DNA of 29,964 nt from JBECKX01 sp964468475 (GTDB lineage Bacteria > Zixibacteria > MSB-5A5 > CAIYYT01). Of this stretch, positions 4,969-13,767 are shown piece by piece (position 1 is the stretch's first letter; each line of letters starts with the position of its first letter). The notes below the pieces were generated by a model, which was not told the DNA's origin, ran no database searches, and worked only from the letters and a program-made list of their open reading frames with translations. The stretch spans positions 1 to 29,964 of the forward strand of contig CAYXUL010000039.1 of assembly GCA_964468475.1 (NCBI GenBank), given 5' to 3'. The translations under genes and the position numbers were made by a program.

Positions 4969-7767
4969 TTACTTCAGCAGTGTCATCTTGCGCGTCTGCA
5001 CGGCCGTGGCGGTTTCCAGACGGTAGAGATAGACGCCGCTGGCAACCTTCTTGCCTGCCGATGAAGTGCCATCCCAGCGAACCCGGTGGAGACCGGCAAG
5101 CTGCCAGTCATCGACGAGTACGCGAACACGCTGACCCAACGTGTTATAAATAGTAAGCTTGACGTGCTGTGGCGCGGCGAGCGAATAGCTGATGATTGTC
5201 TCGGGATTGAAGGGGTTGGGGAAGTTCTGGTTCAGCTCGAACTGATCGGGCAGGGTGGCAAGGTCATCGTTAACATCTGTAGCCGTGAACTCGTCATTGG
5301 TGAAGAACACGTCATAGCCCTCACCGGCGTTGCGATTGTCGACCCAGGTTGAGTAAAAGTAAGACTCCCCCAGTGCAACTGCAGGTTGCATCTCGCGTGC
5401 CGCTTCGGTCAACCCACTGAGTGTCTGGTTTGACATGATCAGTGTACCGTCGAGATTCACCAATTGTAGCCATGTGCGTTCGACCCCGGTGCGGTAGTCG
5501 GACCAGGCCACACCGACTGCGGTGGAGCTGCCCGCCATCCGCAGTTCAGCAACCGAAGCTTCCAGGTCTTCATTCAGGATCGTCGGCCCCCAGACAATTG
5601 ACCCGGACTGATCGATTGCCATCGCCTCAACCTGCTGTGCATCAGTTGTTTGCCGTAGATAGCTGAAGTACATTATACCTGACGCAGAATGATCATAAAC
5701 ACCGACATCGCTTATCGTCCCTCCGGCAGGTGCCGGCAGAAGCTGATTCGCGCCAACCGGATCGAAATTCTGATCAAAGGGCTGATAGTAAATCACCTGT
5801 TGTCCGCCATCGATTGCCAGCCAGGCAGCCACGCCGGAATGGTCAGGAGCGATGCTGACGCTCGGAAGAAAGTTACCCGTCGTGCTTACGATGCCCGATA
5901 ACCGAATATTACTGCCGACGGCAGCATTGCTCGCATCATATCCCTGGAGGTAGACTTGTTGCGAACCATCACGGCGATCTGTCCAAACCACCGCGAAAGC
6001 ACCGTCTGGCGCCATCGCGACATCGGCATCAGTTTTCGGCGCACCGGAAATGTCGTTGGTCACCGCAAAGTTGCTTCCTTGCACAGTGGGTGTCGAAGTC
6101 ACGAGCTGGCCCATAATCTTCTGAGTCGATGTCACGTCATCGGACCGACCGTCCGACCACACCACCACACCCTTGCCATTGCGATTTCCGGCGATTCGCG
6201 GCTTGTTTTGCAGCGAGAAACCGGTGTCGTCATTCAGCCGTATCTCCCCACCTGTCAGGTCGCCGGCTTGGCTGACAACGCGGTAATAGATGTCACCGTC
6301 GTCGTTACGCCTGTCCGTCCAGACGACACCTGAAGCGTTTGTGCCCACCAGAGCGATATCCGGCTGCGTTTGCTGGGCGCCGCTGGCATCATTATTGAGC
6401 AGGAGATTCTGACCCTGCTTCAGGAAAACATCATCGAGGACCTGCATGTAGATATCGAAATTCCCGTTTCGTTGATCAGCCCACGCCACCCGGCAACCGG
6501 CACTGTTGCAGACGGCGCTGGGGAAGTCGCGTTCGTGTGTTAGCCCGCTGTCTTCCAACATCAAGTTGTTTGAGATCAGTGATCCGTTTGCGTTGATTTG
6601 CTGGAGTTTGATCGAATTAGAACCGGAGTAGTCGGTCCAGAGCGCGACTGCGCCGCCCGTGGAGGTCTGAGCGAAATCGAGATCCCAGCTGATGTTGTCG
6701 GCGTTATCATTGGCGCGAATCGAAGTATCCGCCTCGGTCGAAGAGGTCGTCATTCGCTGCAGCCACACGCTCTGCTCACCGTAGCGGTCGGAAATCCAGC
6801 CCACCAGGTAGTCCTGACTACTTAGATAGGAGACTTTTGGCATTATCTGCGTCGCCGCGGAATGCGCCAGGCCGAGCTGAACTTCCGGGAATATCGGAGT
6901 CCCCACATCGGTGAAAAGCCTGAACATTATATCGGGATTGCCGGTCGCCGGTTCTTCCCAGACAACCGCAAAATCTCCGTTGAGGCTTGAAATTACATCA
7001 GGGGAGATTCGAAAGGCGGTCGCGCCGCCACTGTTGATTGGAAAATTGCTGCCATCAAGACTGCCGTCACCCGCTACAATCTGCCCGAAAATGTTGGCGC
7101 CGGAGCGTCCATCCTCCCAGACGACGATGAAGCGATTGCCGGAGAGAGGCGCCAACGCCGGCATATTCAGCTTCGTTCCCGATGGAGCATCGGTCAGCAA
7201 GAATGGCCCGCTGACTACGCTGAGCGCACTGTTCAGAATAAGCCCGTAAATTTCGCCGCTGGTCTCATCATTATAGACGAGGAGTGCCACGTCGCTTGAG
7301 TTGATCGCTATCTGCGGCTGACGCTGGTCGTGAAAGTCGGGGTCGGGGATGAGATCGAGATTAGCACCGTTCGCGGATCCGTCAGGATTCAGAGCCTGGG
7401 CGAAAATGTCCCAATCGCCGTTGCGGTTATCCTCCCAGACCACTACGGCTGAGCCGCCACTGAACTGCGCGATGTCGCTATTGGACTGTGTGAAGGTTGC
7501 GGGTGAATTCGAATCATTAAGCTGTATCCCTTGTGCGGCTGCTTTGGCGAGCGCAGTGGTGAGAGCACTCCTGGCATCGCCGCTCAACGCCTGACTTCCC
7601 GCGTCCACTGAGCGCAATCGATGTCGCTCCATGCTTTGCTCGAAAAGACTGCTGCGCGCGAGAATATCCGACTGAGCCGCAAATGACTGAGATGCAACTA
7701 AAATGACAGATGATATAGTGATTAGAATAGCAGAAATCAGCACTTGTCGGCGAGAGTGGTTAAACAA
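4969..7767 (-). CDS. Large secreted WxDxR-repeat protein with type-IX-like C-terminal sorting domain
   Basis: 932 residues. A signal peptide (about 1-31, ending ASQSFAA) is followed by roughly a dozen repeats of 50-60 residues. Each has a core such as VVWEDNRNGDWDIFAQ, VVWTDRRNDDGDIYYR or VAWADQRNGNFDIYMQ: a hydrophobic strand, W-x-D-x-R, a G turn, D-I, aromatic, Q. That spacing suits one or two beta-propellers. The last 90 residues contain QNFPNPFNPETIISYSL, LTIYNTLGQRVRVLV and SGVYLYRL, the type A sorting domain found with type IX secretion in FCB bacteria. The start is TTG with AGGAGG a few bases upstream. No catalytic motif is visible; a binding or structural surface role is likely. It stands alone, 145 bp before the oxidoreductase on the same strand. 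Confidence 0.88.
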   Translation of the reverse strand: MFNHSRRQVLISAILITISSVILVASQSFAAQSDILARSSLFEQSMERHRLRSVDAGSQALSGDARSALTTALAKAAAQGIQLNDSNSPATFTQSNSDIAQFSGGSAVVVWEDNRNGDWDIFAQALNPDGSANGANLDLIPDPDFHDQRQPQIAINSSDVALLVYNDETSGEIYGLILNSALSVVSGPFLLTDAPSGTKLNMPALAPLSGNRFIVVWEDGRSGANIFGQIVAGDGSLDGSNFPINSGGATAFRISPDVISSLNGDFAVVWEEPATGNPDIMFRLFTDVGTPIFPEVQLGLAHSAATQIMPKVSYLSSQDYLVGWISDRYGEQSVWLQRMTTSSTEADTSIRANDNADNISWDLDFAQTSTGGAVALWTDYSGSNSIKLQQINANGSLISNNLMLEDSGLTHERDFPSAVCNSAGCRVAWADQRNGNFDIYMQVLDDVFLKQGQNLLLNNDASGAQQTQPDIALVGTNASGVVWTDRRNDDGDIYYRVVSQAGDLTGGEIRLNDDTGFSLQNKPRIAGNRNGKGVVVWSDGRSDDVTSTQKIMGQLVTSTPTVQGSNFAVTNDISGAPKTDADVAMAPDGAFAVVWTDRRDGSQQVYLQGYDASNAAVGSNIRLSGIVSTTGNFLPSVSIAPDHSGVAAWLAIDGGQQVIYYQPFDQNFDPVGANQLLPAPAGGTISDVGVYDHSASGIMYFSYLRQTTDAQQVEAMAIDQSGSIVWGPTILNEDLEASVAELRMAGSSTAVGVAWSDYRTGVERTWLQLVNLDGTLIMSNQTLSGLTEAAREMQPAVALGESYFYSTWVDNRNAGEGYDVFFTNDEFTATDVNDDLATLPDQFELNQNFPNPFNPETIISYSLAAPQHVKLTIYNTLGQRVRVLVDDWQLAGLHRVRWDGTSSAGKKVASGVYLYRLETATAVQTRKMTLLK

Positions 7768-8233
7768 TCATCCTCCTTCCTCTCCGCTTAAGAATTCGCA
7801 AAGCCCGTGCCGGAATCGTCGGCATCTCAATCCAAACCTACGCGACCTTCGCATGTTCGCAGGGGCTATTGTTTACTTTAGCCGATCAAGTCATACCATT
7901 ATTAGACAATCGGTTAGGAAATGGCCGCACCTGACGGTTCTGGATGCCTGCAATGGGCGAATCACCAGCATCTCGACAGTCCTGCAGTTGAGTGCGCGAT
8001 TTCGCTTACATATCCTGCGCAAGATTATGCACAAGACCGGCTTCCGGCGCTCTGATCCGAAATGCTGAAATTCTCTGCAAATTATCCGGGAGAGGATTAG
8101 GTATTCACTTCACTGCTAATAATCGCTACGCGGCCTGATTCTGTCAACAGCTTAATTTCACTTGTAGTTTGCCGTCAATCGGTTCAATATGACGACTGCG
8201 AACCATTCCCCGCGAGCAAGTGTAGAAGGAACG
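7768..8233. other. Divergent intergenic region
   Basis: Separates the minus-strand repeat-protein gene from the plus-strand penicillin-binding protein gene, so promoters for both should be here. I see no convincing -35/-10 pair, riboswitch, tRNA or repeat. A plus-strand open frame (7703-8068) runs antisense into the repeat-protein start and has no recognisable protein features. Confidence 0.6.
7772..7777 (-). promoter_or_regulatory. Ribosome binding site deciding TTG start of WxDxR-repeat protein
   Basis: AGGAGG on the minus strand, 4 nt before TTG 7767. An ATG in the spacer is out of frame and stops after three codons, so TTG is the real start. Confidence 0.65.
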
Positions 8234-10264
8234 ATGGCTAGAGACGACGACTACCAAGACGACGAAGAAGAAACAGACGAAAATACTGACTCCTCGCAGG
8301 AAAACGAGGAGCACCTAACGCCTGACACCTCCGCGGAGGCTGCATCGGGAACACCACCTGAGCAGCAGGATGATGAACCTGTCGAGAAACGGGGCTTGAG
8401 TTTTCTGGCGAAGTTCTACCTGGTCTTTGCCGCACTGATAGCGGTGGGCGGTATTGCAGGAGTGGCGATTGCTTACAGCCTCAGCGGCGACCTCCCCTCA
8501 ATCCAGCAAATTTACAACGTCGAGCCTGCAGTCGTTACCAAGATTCTCGACAAGCATGGTAATTTGCTGCAGAAGTATGCCTACGAAAACCGCAGCCTCA
8601 TTCCCTTCGAGAAAATCCCGAAGCACCTCGTGCAGGCGCTGATTGCGACCGAGGACGCCAATTTCTACAACCACTGGGGTGTCGACAGCCGCGGCGTAGC
8701 GCGGGCGGTCATGCGCAATATAATATCCGGTTTCGGCTCGCAGGGAGGTTCGACGATTACACAGCAGCTTTCGCGCATGCTGTTCCTCAATCGTGACCCC
8801 ACGCTGAAACGAAAAATCAAGGAAGCCCTCACTGCCCTGAAAATCGAGCGCACCTATTCGAAGAATGAGATACTAGAGATGTATCTCAATACCTACTACT
8901 TCGGGCATGGGGCCTACGGAATCGAGACGGCGGCGCGTGCCTACTTCAACAAGAATGCGGAGAACCTCAATCTCGATGAATCTGCTCTGCTCGTTGCGAT
9001 TTTGAACGCTCCCGCCCACTACTCCCCGATCAATCACCCCGAGCGCGCCTTGAAACGCCGCAACTACGTCCTCGAAAGAATGGCGGACGAGGGTTATATC
9101 TCGGAGGCAATGCGTGACAGCCTCAAGGCAAAGCCAATCAAGCTTGATTTGTCGAAGGATCTTCCCGGTGAGGCTCCCTATTTTACCGAAATGGTGCGGC
9201 AATACCTGGTGGAAAAGTATGGTGAAGATCTCTTCTACACCGGTGGACTTACCGTAGAAACCACCCTTGATCTGCCTTTACAAAAAGTAGCTGAAGCCTC
9301 GATGGAGAGTCAGCTTGATTCAATTCAGGCGCGCATAGAGCGGACCTACAAACCGGGAGACGAAAACTACACGATTGCGATTACCGACTCTACCGGAAAA
9401 GTGATAGGCCACGATTACAAGCAAATTCAGGGGGCATTTGTCGGCATCGACAACCATACCGGAGACATCGTAACCCTGATCGGCGGCAAAGATTTCTCGA
9501 CCTGGAAATTCAATCGCGCGGTGCAGGCAAAACGGCAGCCGGGGTCATCCTTCAAGCCGTTTGTTTATGCGACTGCTATCCAACAGGGCTATCATCCCTG
9601 CGATATCATCTTCGATACTCCGATTGTGCTCACGATTCCGGGCGCGGATGAGTGGAGTCCGCACAATTTCGATGACAAATTCATGGGGCCAATGTCGATT
9701 CGGCAGGGGCTGGCACGTTCTCGCAATCTGGTGGCAATTAAGCTGCTGCAGAAGGTGGGCGTTAAGAACGTGATTGCTACTGCACGGAAGATGGGCATCA
9801 CCAGCCCTCTTTCTCCGAACGCGGCCCTGGCAATTGGCACATCTGAGGTATCGCCCCTGGAGATCACCAGCGCCTACACGGACTTCGCCAATGGCGGTGT
9901 NNNNNNNNNNNNNNNNNNNNNNNNNNNNNNNNNNNNNNNNNNNNNNNNNNNNNNNNNNNNNNNNNNNNNNNNNNNNNNNNNNNNNNNNNNNNNNNNNNNN
10001 GACGACAAAACCTCAATCGGTAAGAATCAGACAGGCTCGACAAATGCCTTGCCGATCTGGACCGACTTCATGATTGCCGCGCACGAGAATCTGCCCGTGG
10101 AGAATTTCACCGAACCGAGCGGTATAGTGCATATCAAGATTTGCACTGAAACAGGGAAGAAAGCCACTCCATATTGCCCGAGTACCCGGGACGAGGTCTT
10201 TCTCAAAGACTATCCGGTCGAAGAAACCTGTCCGGTGCATACAGGCGGCTATGGCCAGCAGTAA
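8234..10264 (+). CDS. Class A penicillin-binding protein (PBP1A type), interrupted by assembly gap
   Basis: A bifunctional peptidoglycan synthase. After an acidic cytoplasmic tail of about 50 residues comes one membrane helix (FLAKFYLVFAALIAVGGIAG). The GT51 transglycosylase domain shows ATEDANFYNHWG with its catalytic Glu, GGSTITQQLSR and RRNYVLERM. The transpeptidase domain has the SxxK motif in QPGSSFKPF and SxN as SRN. The third motif, KTG, is absent because 100 Ns replace sequence after TDFANGG; reading resumes at DDKTSIGKNQTGS, which in this family lies well past KTG. The frame is kept across the Ns, probably by chance, and the true gap is likely longer than 100 bp. I prefer ATG 8234, preceded by AGAAGGA, over ATG 8189. 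A Cys-containing tail (CTETGKKATPYC) is usual for the family. Confidence 0.92.
   Translation: MARDDDYQDDEEETDENTDSSQENEEHLTPDTSAEAASGTPPEQQDDEPVEKRGLSFLAKFYLVFAALIAVGGIAGVAIAYSLSGDLPSIQQIYNVEPAVVTKILDKHGNLLQKYAYENRSLIPFEKIPKHLVQALIATEDANFYNHWGVDSRGVARAVMRNIISGFGSQGGSTITQQLSRMLFLNRDPTLKRKIKEALTALKIERTYSKNEILEMYLNTYYFGHGAYGIETAARAYFNKNAENLNLDESALLVAILNAPAHYSPINHPERALKRRNYVLERMADEGYISEAMRDSLKAKPIKLDLSKDLPGEAPYFTEMVRQYLVEKYGEDLFYTGGLTVETTLDLPLQKVAEASMESQLDSIQARIERTYKPGDENYTIAITDSTGKVIGHDYKQIQGAFVGIDNHTGDIVTLIGGKDFSTWKFNRAVQAKRQPGSSFKPFVYATAIQQGYHPCDIIFDTPIVLTIPGADEWSPHNFDDKFMGPMSIRQGLARSRNLVAIKLLQKVGVKNVIATARKMGITSPLSPNAALAIGTSEVSPLEITSAYTDFANGGXXXXXXXXXXXXXXXXXXXXXXXXXXXXXXXXXXDDKTSIGKNQTGSTNALPIWTDFMIAAHENLPVENFTEPSGIVHIKICTETGKKATPYCPSTRDEVFLKDYPVEETCPVHTGGYGQQ
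9901..10000. other. Scaffold gap of 100 N
   Basis: Exactly 100 Ns inside the penicillin-binding protein gene. This is a placeholder length. The missing part should encode the KTG motif of the transpeptidase domain. Confidence 0.99.
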
Positions 10265-10288
10265 CTGCGAGCCCCTTCAATCATCGTC

Positions 10289-10705
10289 TTAAGCCAGCGG
10301 GGGTTTACGGGTCGGATTGACCCGCGATCTGGTCCAAATATCGCCAATCAAAGCTTCCGCGGCGATATGGGCGTCCTCAACGCGATTGGCCGGTACCAGC
10401 ACCAGAAACCCGGCGCCGGCAGGATTGAAGGTGAAAGATCCCATCTGTCCGGTCGCGCCGAAATGTCCCGTTTTTGACATCACGACCACGGGGATTCCCT
10501 CCAGACGCAGACCCTCCTGAACCATCTGGGCATACTGCTCCGAAGTCAGGATCGCGATTTCGACCCAGTCCTGGTCTCCCATAAACTCGTTTTCCAGATT
10601 GTCCAGCGGTTTGGGCGGAAGCACTTCCACCAAGGGCTCGTCGCAATCGGGACAGACGGTCACACTGGACCGGTATTCATACCTGCACTTGGGACAGAAT
10701 GGCAT
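10289..10705 (-). CDS. Zinc-ribbon protein with DUF2007-like domain
   Basis: 138 residues. The N-terminus is a zinc ribbon with C4-P-K-C7 and C18-P-D-C21, followed after a linker by a ferredoxin-like stretch (WVEIAILTSEQYAQMVQEGL, IPVVVMS, GFLVLVPANRVEDAHIAAEAL) like the DUF2007 putative signal-transducing domain. That domain usually reads as one strand about moving between substrates and one about VPxxxxxxA; its function is unknown. Cytosolic: no signal or membrane helix. The gene converges on the penicillin-binding protein gene with 24 bp between stop codons. TCCTCC complement (GGAGGA) lies upstream of the ATG. Confidence 0.75.
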   Translation of the reverse strand: MPFCPKCRYEYRSSVTVCPDCDEPLVEVLPPKPLDNLENEFMGDQDWVEIAILTSEQYAQMVQEGLRLEGIPVVVMSKTGHFGATGQMGSFTFNPAGAGFLVLVPANRVEDAHIAAEALIGDIWTRSRVNPTRKPPLA

Positions 10706-10875
10706 TGCTTCCTCCTGGATTAAGGGCTACTTACAATATACGTATCGTGGAGTGTTTAGGCTAATTAAAAGGCACAGGTTTTACGTCATAGGTACATGAA
10801 GTGCGAGTACGCCCGTTTGTGCTTGCAAATCGCGGTTTCGTGCACATATTTGTCTATGTCTAAAGAGAGGTCGAT

Positions 10876-11370
10876 ATGAAGAAACTTGGGATAATCCTAT
10901 TCGTCGTCACATTGGCAATAATAGTCTCATCATGTGGGGATGACCGTCCCATCGAGCCGGAATACGAACTTGCGGTGTTTCCCATCCCTGACAGCCTGGC
11001 GCTGCAGCCGCCGAGCATCATCTGGGAGCAATCTGCGGAAAAACACGCGATTACGCTCGTGATAGTGAAAGCCGACTGGTGTGGTTATTGCCACCAATTA
11101 TTGGAACAGACTCTCGCCGATTCAACAGTGATGGGGTTGATTTCCAACAATTTCAACCTGTGCATCATCGACGGCGACTCTCGAGACACCCTGCGCTGTG
11201 AAGGCAATCTTTGTACATACCATCAGTATGTCCGAGATATTCTCAAGGTGAAAGGTTATCCAACCTCGATCTTCTTCGATTCAGCCGGCAATGAAATCGC
11301 CCGGGCGCCGGGTTATCTGGACGCGAGCGCGTACGCCTATCTGTTGCGGGAAGTGTATAACCGGATGTGA
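10876..11370 (+). CDS. Thioredoxin-fold lipoprotein
   Basis: 164 residues. The N-terminus is a lipoprotein signal with the lipidated cysteine at C20 (IIVSSC-GDD). The thioredoxin part has the redox motif ADWCGYC (C69, C72) and the cis-proline strand VKGYPTSIFF. A second cysteine pair, RCEGNLC near residue 112, lies between motif and cis-proline, which is unusual. A periplasmic or membrane-bound disulfide reductase or repair protein is likely; partner unknown. The start ATG has AGAGAGG about 6 nt upstream. It is flanked by about 170 bp non-coding on each side, so it is probably its own transcript. Confidence 0.85.
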   Translation: MKKLGIILFVVTLAIIVSSCGDDRPIEPEYELAVFPIPDSLALQPPSIIWEQSAEKHAITLVIVKADWCGYCHQLLEQTLADSTVMGLISNNFNLCIIDGDSRDTLRCEGNLCTYHQYVRDILKVKGYPTSIFFDSAGNEIARAPGYLDASAYAYLLREVYNRM

Positions 11371-11478
11371 GCAGCCGTGGGCGCTGTTTTACCCCATTCC
11401 CTCCCGATTCAGTTCGATTGAGCGCACAATCTCCGATGACGCCTTCGTTTCCTCCTGCCTGCCAGCACGTTCTATATC

Positions 11479-11506
11479 TTGACACGCTTATTAAATTCGC
11501 TAAGTT
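11479..11506 (+). promoter_or_regulatory. Possible promoter of mannose-1-phosphate guanylyltransferase gene
   Basis: A consensus -35 TTGACA (11479-11484) is followed after 16 bp by TAAGTT, a weak -10. It would start RNA near 11514, some 28 nt before ATG 11542. The same TTG could be misread as a start codon giving a 21-residue extension (TRLLNSLSYWSFW...) that has no family likeness. Confidence 0.35.
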
Positions 11507-11541
11507 ACTGGTCTTTTTGGAGGAATGAGGACGCGAGAATT

Positions 11542-12621
11542 ATGATATATGCTGTACTTATAGCGGGCGGACGCGGCGAAAGATTCTGGCCCTTTTCGAC
11601 GACCGAGAACCCAAAGCAGCTTCTGAGAATCTTCTCGGATCGTTCGATGCTGGAAGAAACTCTCGATCGCGTCAGGGGGCTGGTTCCGCCGGAACGCGTT
11701 CTACTAGTAACCGGCGAGAATATCAGGCGCAAGGTGCTGGAGACTCACACCGACATTGAAGACGAAAATATCCTGGCCGAACCCTTCGGCAAGAACACGT
11801 GCCTTGCCATCGGTTTTGCCGCAGTACACCTGCTCAAAATCGATCCCAACGCCACCATGATTGTTTTACCGGCTGACCATTTTATCAAGCCGAAAGAGCG
11901 TCTCATGGAGATTTTCCGTTACGGCACTACTCTGGCAGAGCGTGAGGATGTCCTCATTACGATCGGTATTACCCCGACTCGTCCGGAGACTGGCTACGGC
12001 TATATTGAATTGGGTGAGCCGTTCGACTCGGAAAACGGCCTCAGCAGTTTCCGTGTCCGTGAATTCAAAGAGAAACCGAATCGCAATCTCGCACAACAGT
12101 ATTATGTCGGCAGACATCACCTGTGGAATTCCGGAATGTTCATCTGGTCCGCCAAATCGATTCTCGCCGCTGTCAGCAAATGCCAGCCGGCGATGCGAGA
12201 GGCGCTGGACGACTACGCGAAAAAGATCGGCTCCGGGACAGAAAGCGAAGCACGCCAGGACCTCTTCGAGAAGTGCGAGAGTGTTTCGATAGATATCGGG
12301 GTTCTTGAGAATGCTGACAATGTAGTCGTGATTAAGGGTGACATTCTCTGGGACGACATCGGCAGTTGGCTGGCTCTGGAACGCATCAGCAATAAAGACA
12401 AAGACAACAACGTCACACTGGGGAATATCCTTCTGCATGATTCTTATGAAATCACTGCAGTCAACTCAGGAGATGGCATTGTCGCGGCGCTGGGAGTTTC
12501 AGATCTGGTTGTGGTCAAGACCGATTCTGTTGTTCTGGTCGCGCACAAGACCAAGATCGATGACATCAAAGACATGCTCGAACGAATGAAGGATGATCCG
12601 CAATACACCAAATATCTGTAA
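11542..12621 (+). CDS. manC: Mannose-1-phosphate guanylyltransferase
   Basis: Makes GDP-mannose from mannose-1-phosphate and GTP for surface polysaccharides and glycoconjugates; cytosolic. The nucleotidyltransferase signature opens the protein (LIAGGRGERFWPFSTTENPK, then QLL), with LPADHFI around residue 115, ETGYGYIELG, FKEKPN, and the product-side WNSGMFIWSA. The length from ATG 11542 is 359 residues, normal for the single-domain form without the phosphomannose isomerase half. A TTG at 11479 would add 21 residues but overlaps a likely -35 box. First gene of the long plus-strand run; tsaC follows after 22 bp. GGAGG lies about 18 nt upstream, too far to be sure it serves this ATG. Confidence 0.92.
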   Translation: MIYAVLIAGGRGERFWPFSTTENPKQLLRIFSDRSMLEETLDRVRGLVPPERVLLVTGENIRRKVLETHTDIEDENILAEPFGKNTCLAIGFAAVHLLKIDPNATMIVLPADHFIKPKERLMEIFRYGTTLAEREDVLITIGITPTRPETGYGYIELGEPFDSENGLSSFRVREFKEKPNRNLAQQYYVGRHHLWNSGMFIWSAKSILAAVSKCQPAMREALDDYAKKIGSGTESEARQDLFEKCESVSIDIGVLENADNVVVIKGDILWDDIGSWLALERISNKDKDNNVTLGNILLHDSYEITAVNSGDGIVAALGVSDLVVVKTDSVVLVAHKTKIDDIKDMLERMKDDPQYTKYL

Positions 12622-12643
12622 CAATCAGAGAAGCAATCGTTTA

Positions 12644-13285
12644 ATGACGCCGCCTGAAGCAAAAGTGATTAGTATCTCCGACGAATCGGCCGCAGTCTTG
12701 GCTGTCGAGCAGATTACCGCCGGCGAAGTAACTGTCATCCCGACCGACACGATCTACGGGCTTACTGCAAACGCAGAGAGCAATGAAGCGATCAAGCGCC
12801 TTTACGATATCAAAGGTCGTGATTTGAGCAAACCATCAGCTATTTTTCTCGGCTCAGTAGCCGCTATTGCCCGGTACGCTGAAATCGAGCACGAATATGC
12901 TGACCATATTATTCGCAAATTCCTCCCCGGGCCGCTGACAGTCGTGCTCAAAAGCAGGATCACGGATTTGCCCGGAGTGGTGACCCCGGATGGCAAGGTT
13001 GGTATCCGCGTCAGCTCCGATGAATTCGTCAATTCTCTGGTAGAGACCGTGGGATCGCCGTTAATCGCCACGTCAGCGAATCGCAGCGGCAAGCCCGATC
13101 CCTGTACTGCCGACGAGTTGGTAGAATTGTTCGCCCACCAGGTCCCGCTGATAATCACCAGAGAGGGCGCCATCGTGCCACTGGCAACAACTGTTGTGGA
13201 TCTCTCTGAGTCCAGGCCACGCTTGATTCGGGAGGGAACTATTGCCTTTACCGACTTGTTAAAATCCGAGGAAGACAAAGACTAG
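12644..13285 (+). CDS. tsaC: L-threonylcarbamoyladenylate synthase (TsaC/YrdC/Sua5 family)
   Basis: Makes threonylcarbamoyl-AMP from threonine, bicarbonate and ATP for the t6A37 modification of ANN-decoding tRNAs. Motifs are VIPTDTIYGLTANA, the nucleotide-binding KGRDLSKP, FLPGPLTVVL, GIRVSS and ATSANRSGKP. The protein is the YrdC domain only, 213 residues, without the Sua5 C-terminal extension. I start at ATG 12644; an earlier in-frame ATG at 12593 would overlap the manC end and adds 17 unrelated residues. The ywlE-like gene follows after 5 bp, the same pairing as ywlC and ywlE in Bacillus subtilis. Confidence 0.93.
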   Translation: MTPPEAKVISISDESAAVLAVEQITAGEVTVIPTDTIYGLTANAESNEAIKRLYDIKGRDLSKPSAIFLGSVAAIARYAEIEHEYADHIIRKFLPGPLTVVLKSRITDLPGVVTPDGKVGIRVSSDEFVNSLVETVGSPLIATSANRSGKPDPCTADELVELFAHQVPLIITREGAIVPLATTVVDLSESRPRLIREGTIAFTDLLKSEEDKD

Positions 13286-13290
13286 TATCT

Positions 13291-13767
13291 ATGTATAAAA
13301 TACTCTACGTTTGCACCGGCAACACCTGCCGTTCTCCGATGGCAGAAGGAATCCTGAAGAAACTTCTCGCCGACAAGGGCGTCAATTCGGTACGGGTGGC
13401 ATCAGCGGGTATCGGTACGCTTGACGGCTATCCGGCAACTCATCACGCCGTCGAAGTTGCCGCACGACATGAGATCGACATATCCGACCACCACTCAACC
13501 CGCATGAATGAGCGTCTCTTCAAAGACGCCGATCTTGTGTTTGCATTGGCTGCCGAACACCACCAACATCTGGAGAAGATGGCCAATTCTGATGTGAAGC
13601 TATATATGCTTAAGGCCTTCCCGGAAGCAGATCATTCTGATTCACAGCACTCGGTGAATGATCCCATCGGCGGGTCACTTGAAGAGTACCTGGAAACGTT
13701 TAAGGAAATCTATGGAGCGATTGAGAAGTCGTTGCCGGAGATCATTCGGAGGATCAAAGATAAGTAA
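13291..13767 (+). CDS. ywlE: Low-molecular-weight phosphatase, likely protein-arginine phosphatase YwlE type
   Basis: 158 residues with the LMW-PTP P-loop VCTGNTCRSPMAEG, nucleophile C8 and R14, and the general-acid motif DPIGG (D124). The residue after GN is Thr (T12). In Bacillus YwlE the matching Thr sets specificity for phospho-arginine, where tyrosine phosphatases have Ile or Leu. The gene also sits right after tsaC, as in Bacillus. Both points favour arginine phosphatase over a Wzb-type tyrosine phosphatase, though the nearby manC keeps the polysaccharide option open. No arginine kinase (mcsB) is in the window. Cytosolic. Confidence 0.85.
   Translation: MYKILYVCTGNTCRSPMAEGILKKLLADKGVNSVRVASAGIGTLDGYPATHHAVEVAARHEIDISDHHSTRMNERLFKDADLVFALAAEHHQHLEKMANSDVKLYMLKAFPEADHSDSQHSVNDPIGGSLEEYLETFKEIYGAIEKSLPEIIRRIKDK

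Noticed and set aside
7703..8068. 121-residue plus-strand open frame upstream of the penicillin-binding protein
   Set aside because: Overlaps the start of the WxDxR gene antisense, is rich in Arg/His/Ser without pattern, and has no ribosome site.
9774..10073. Second open frame crossing the N gap
   Set aside because: Frame shadow of the penicillin-binding protein gene; it exists only because Ns contain no stops.
11479..11541. N-terminal extension of manC from TTG 11479
   Set aside because: The extension lacks family similarity and the TTG is part of a consensus -35 box; ATG 11542 gives the expected N-terminus.
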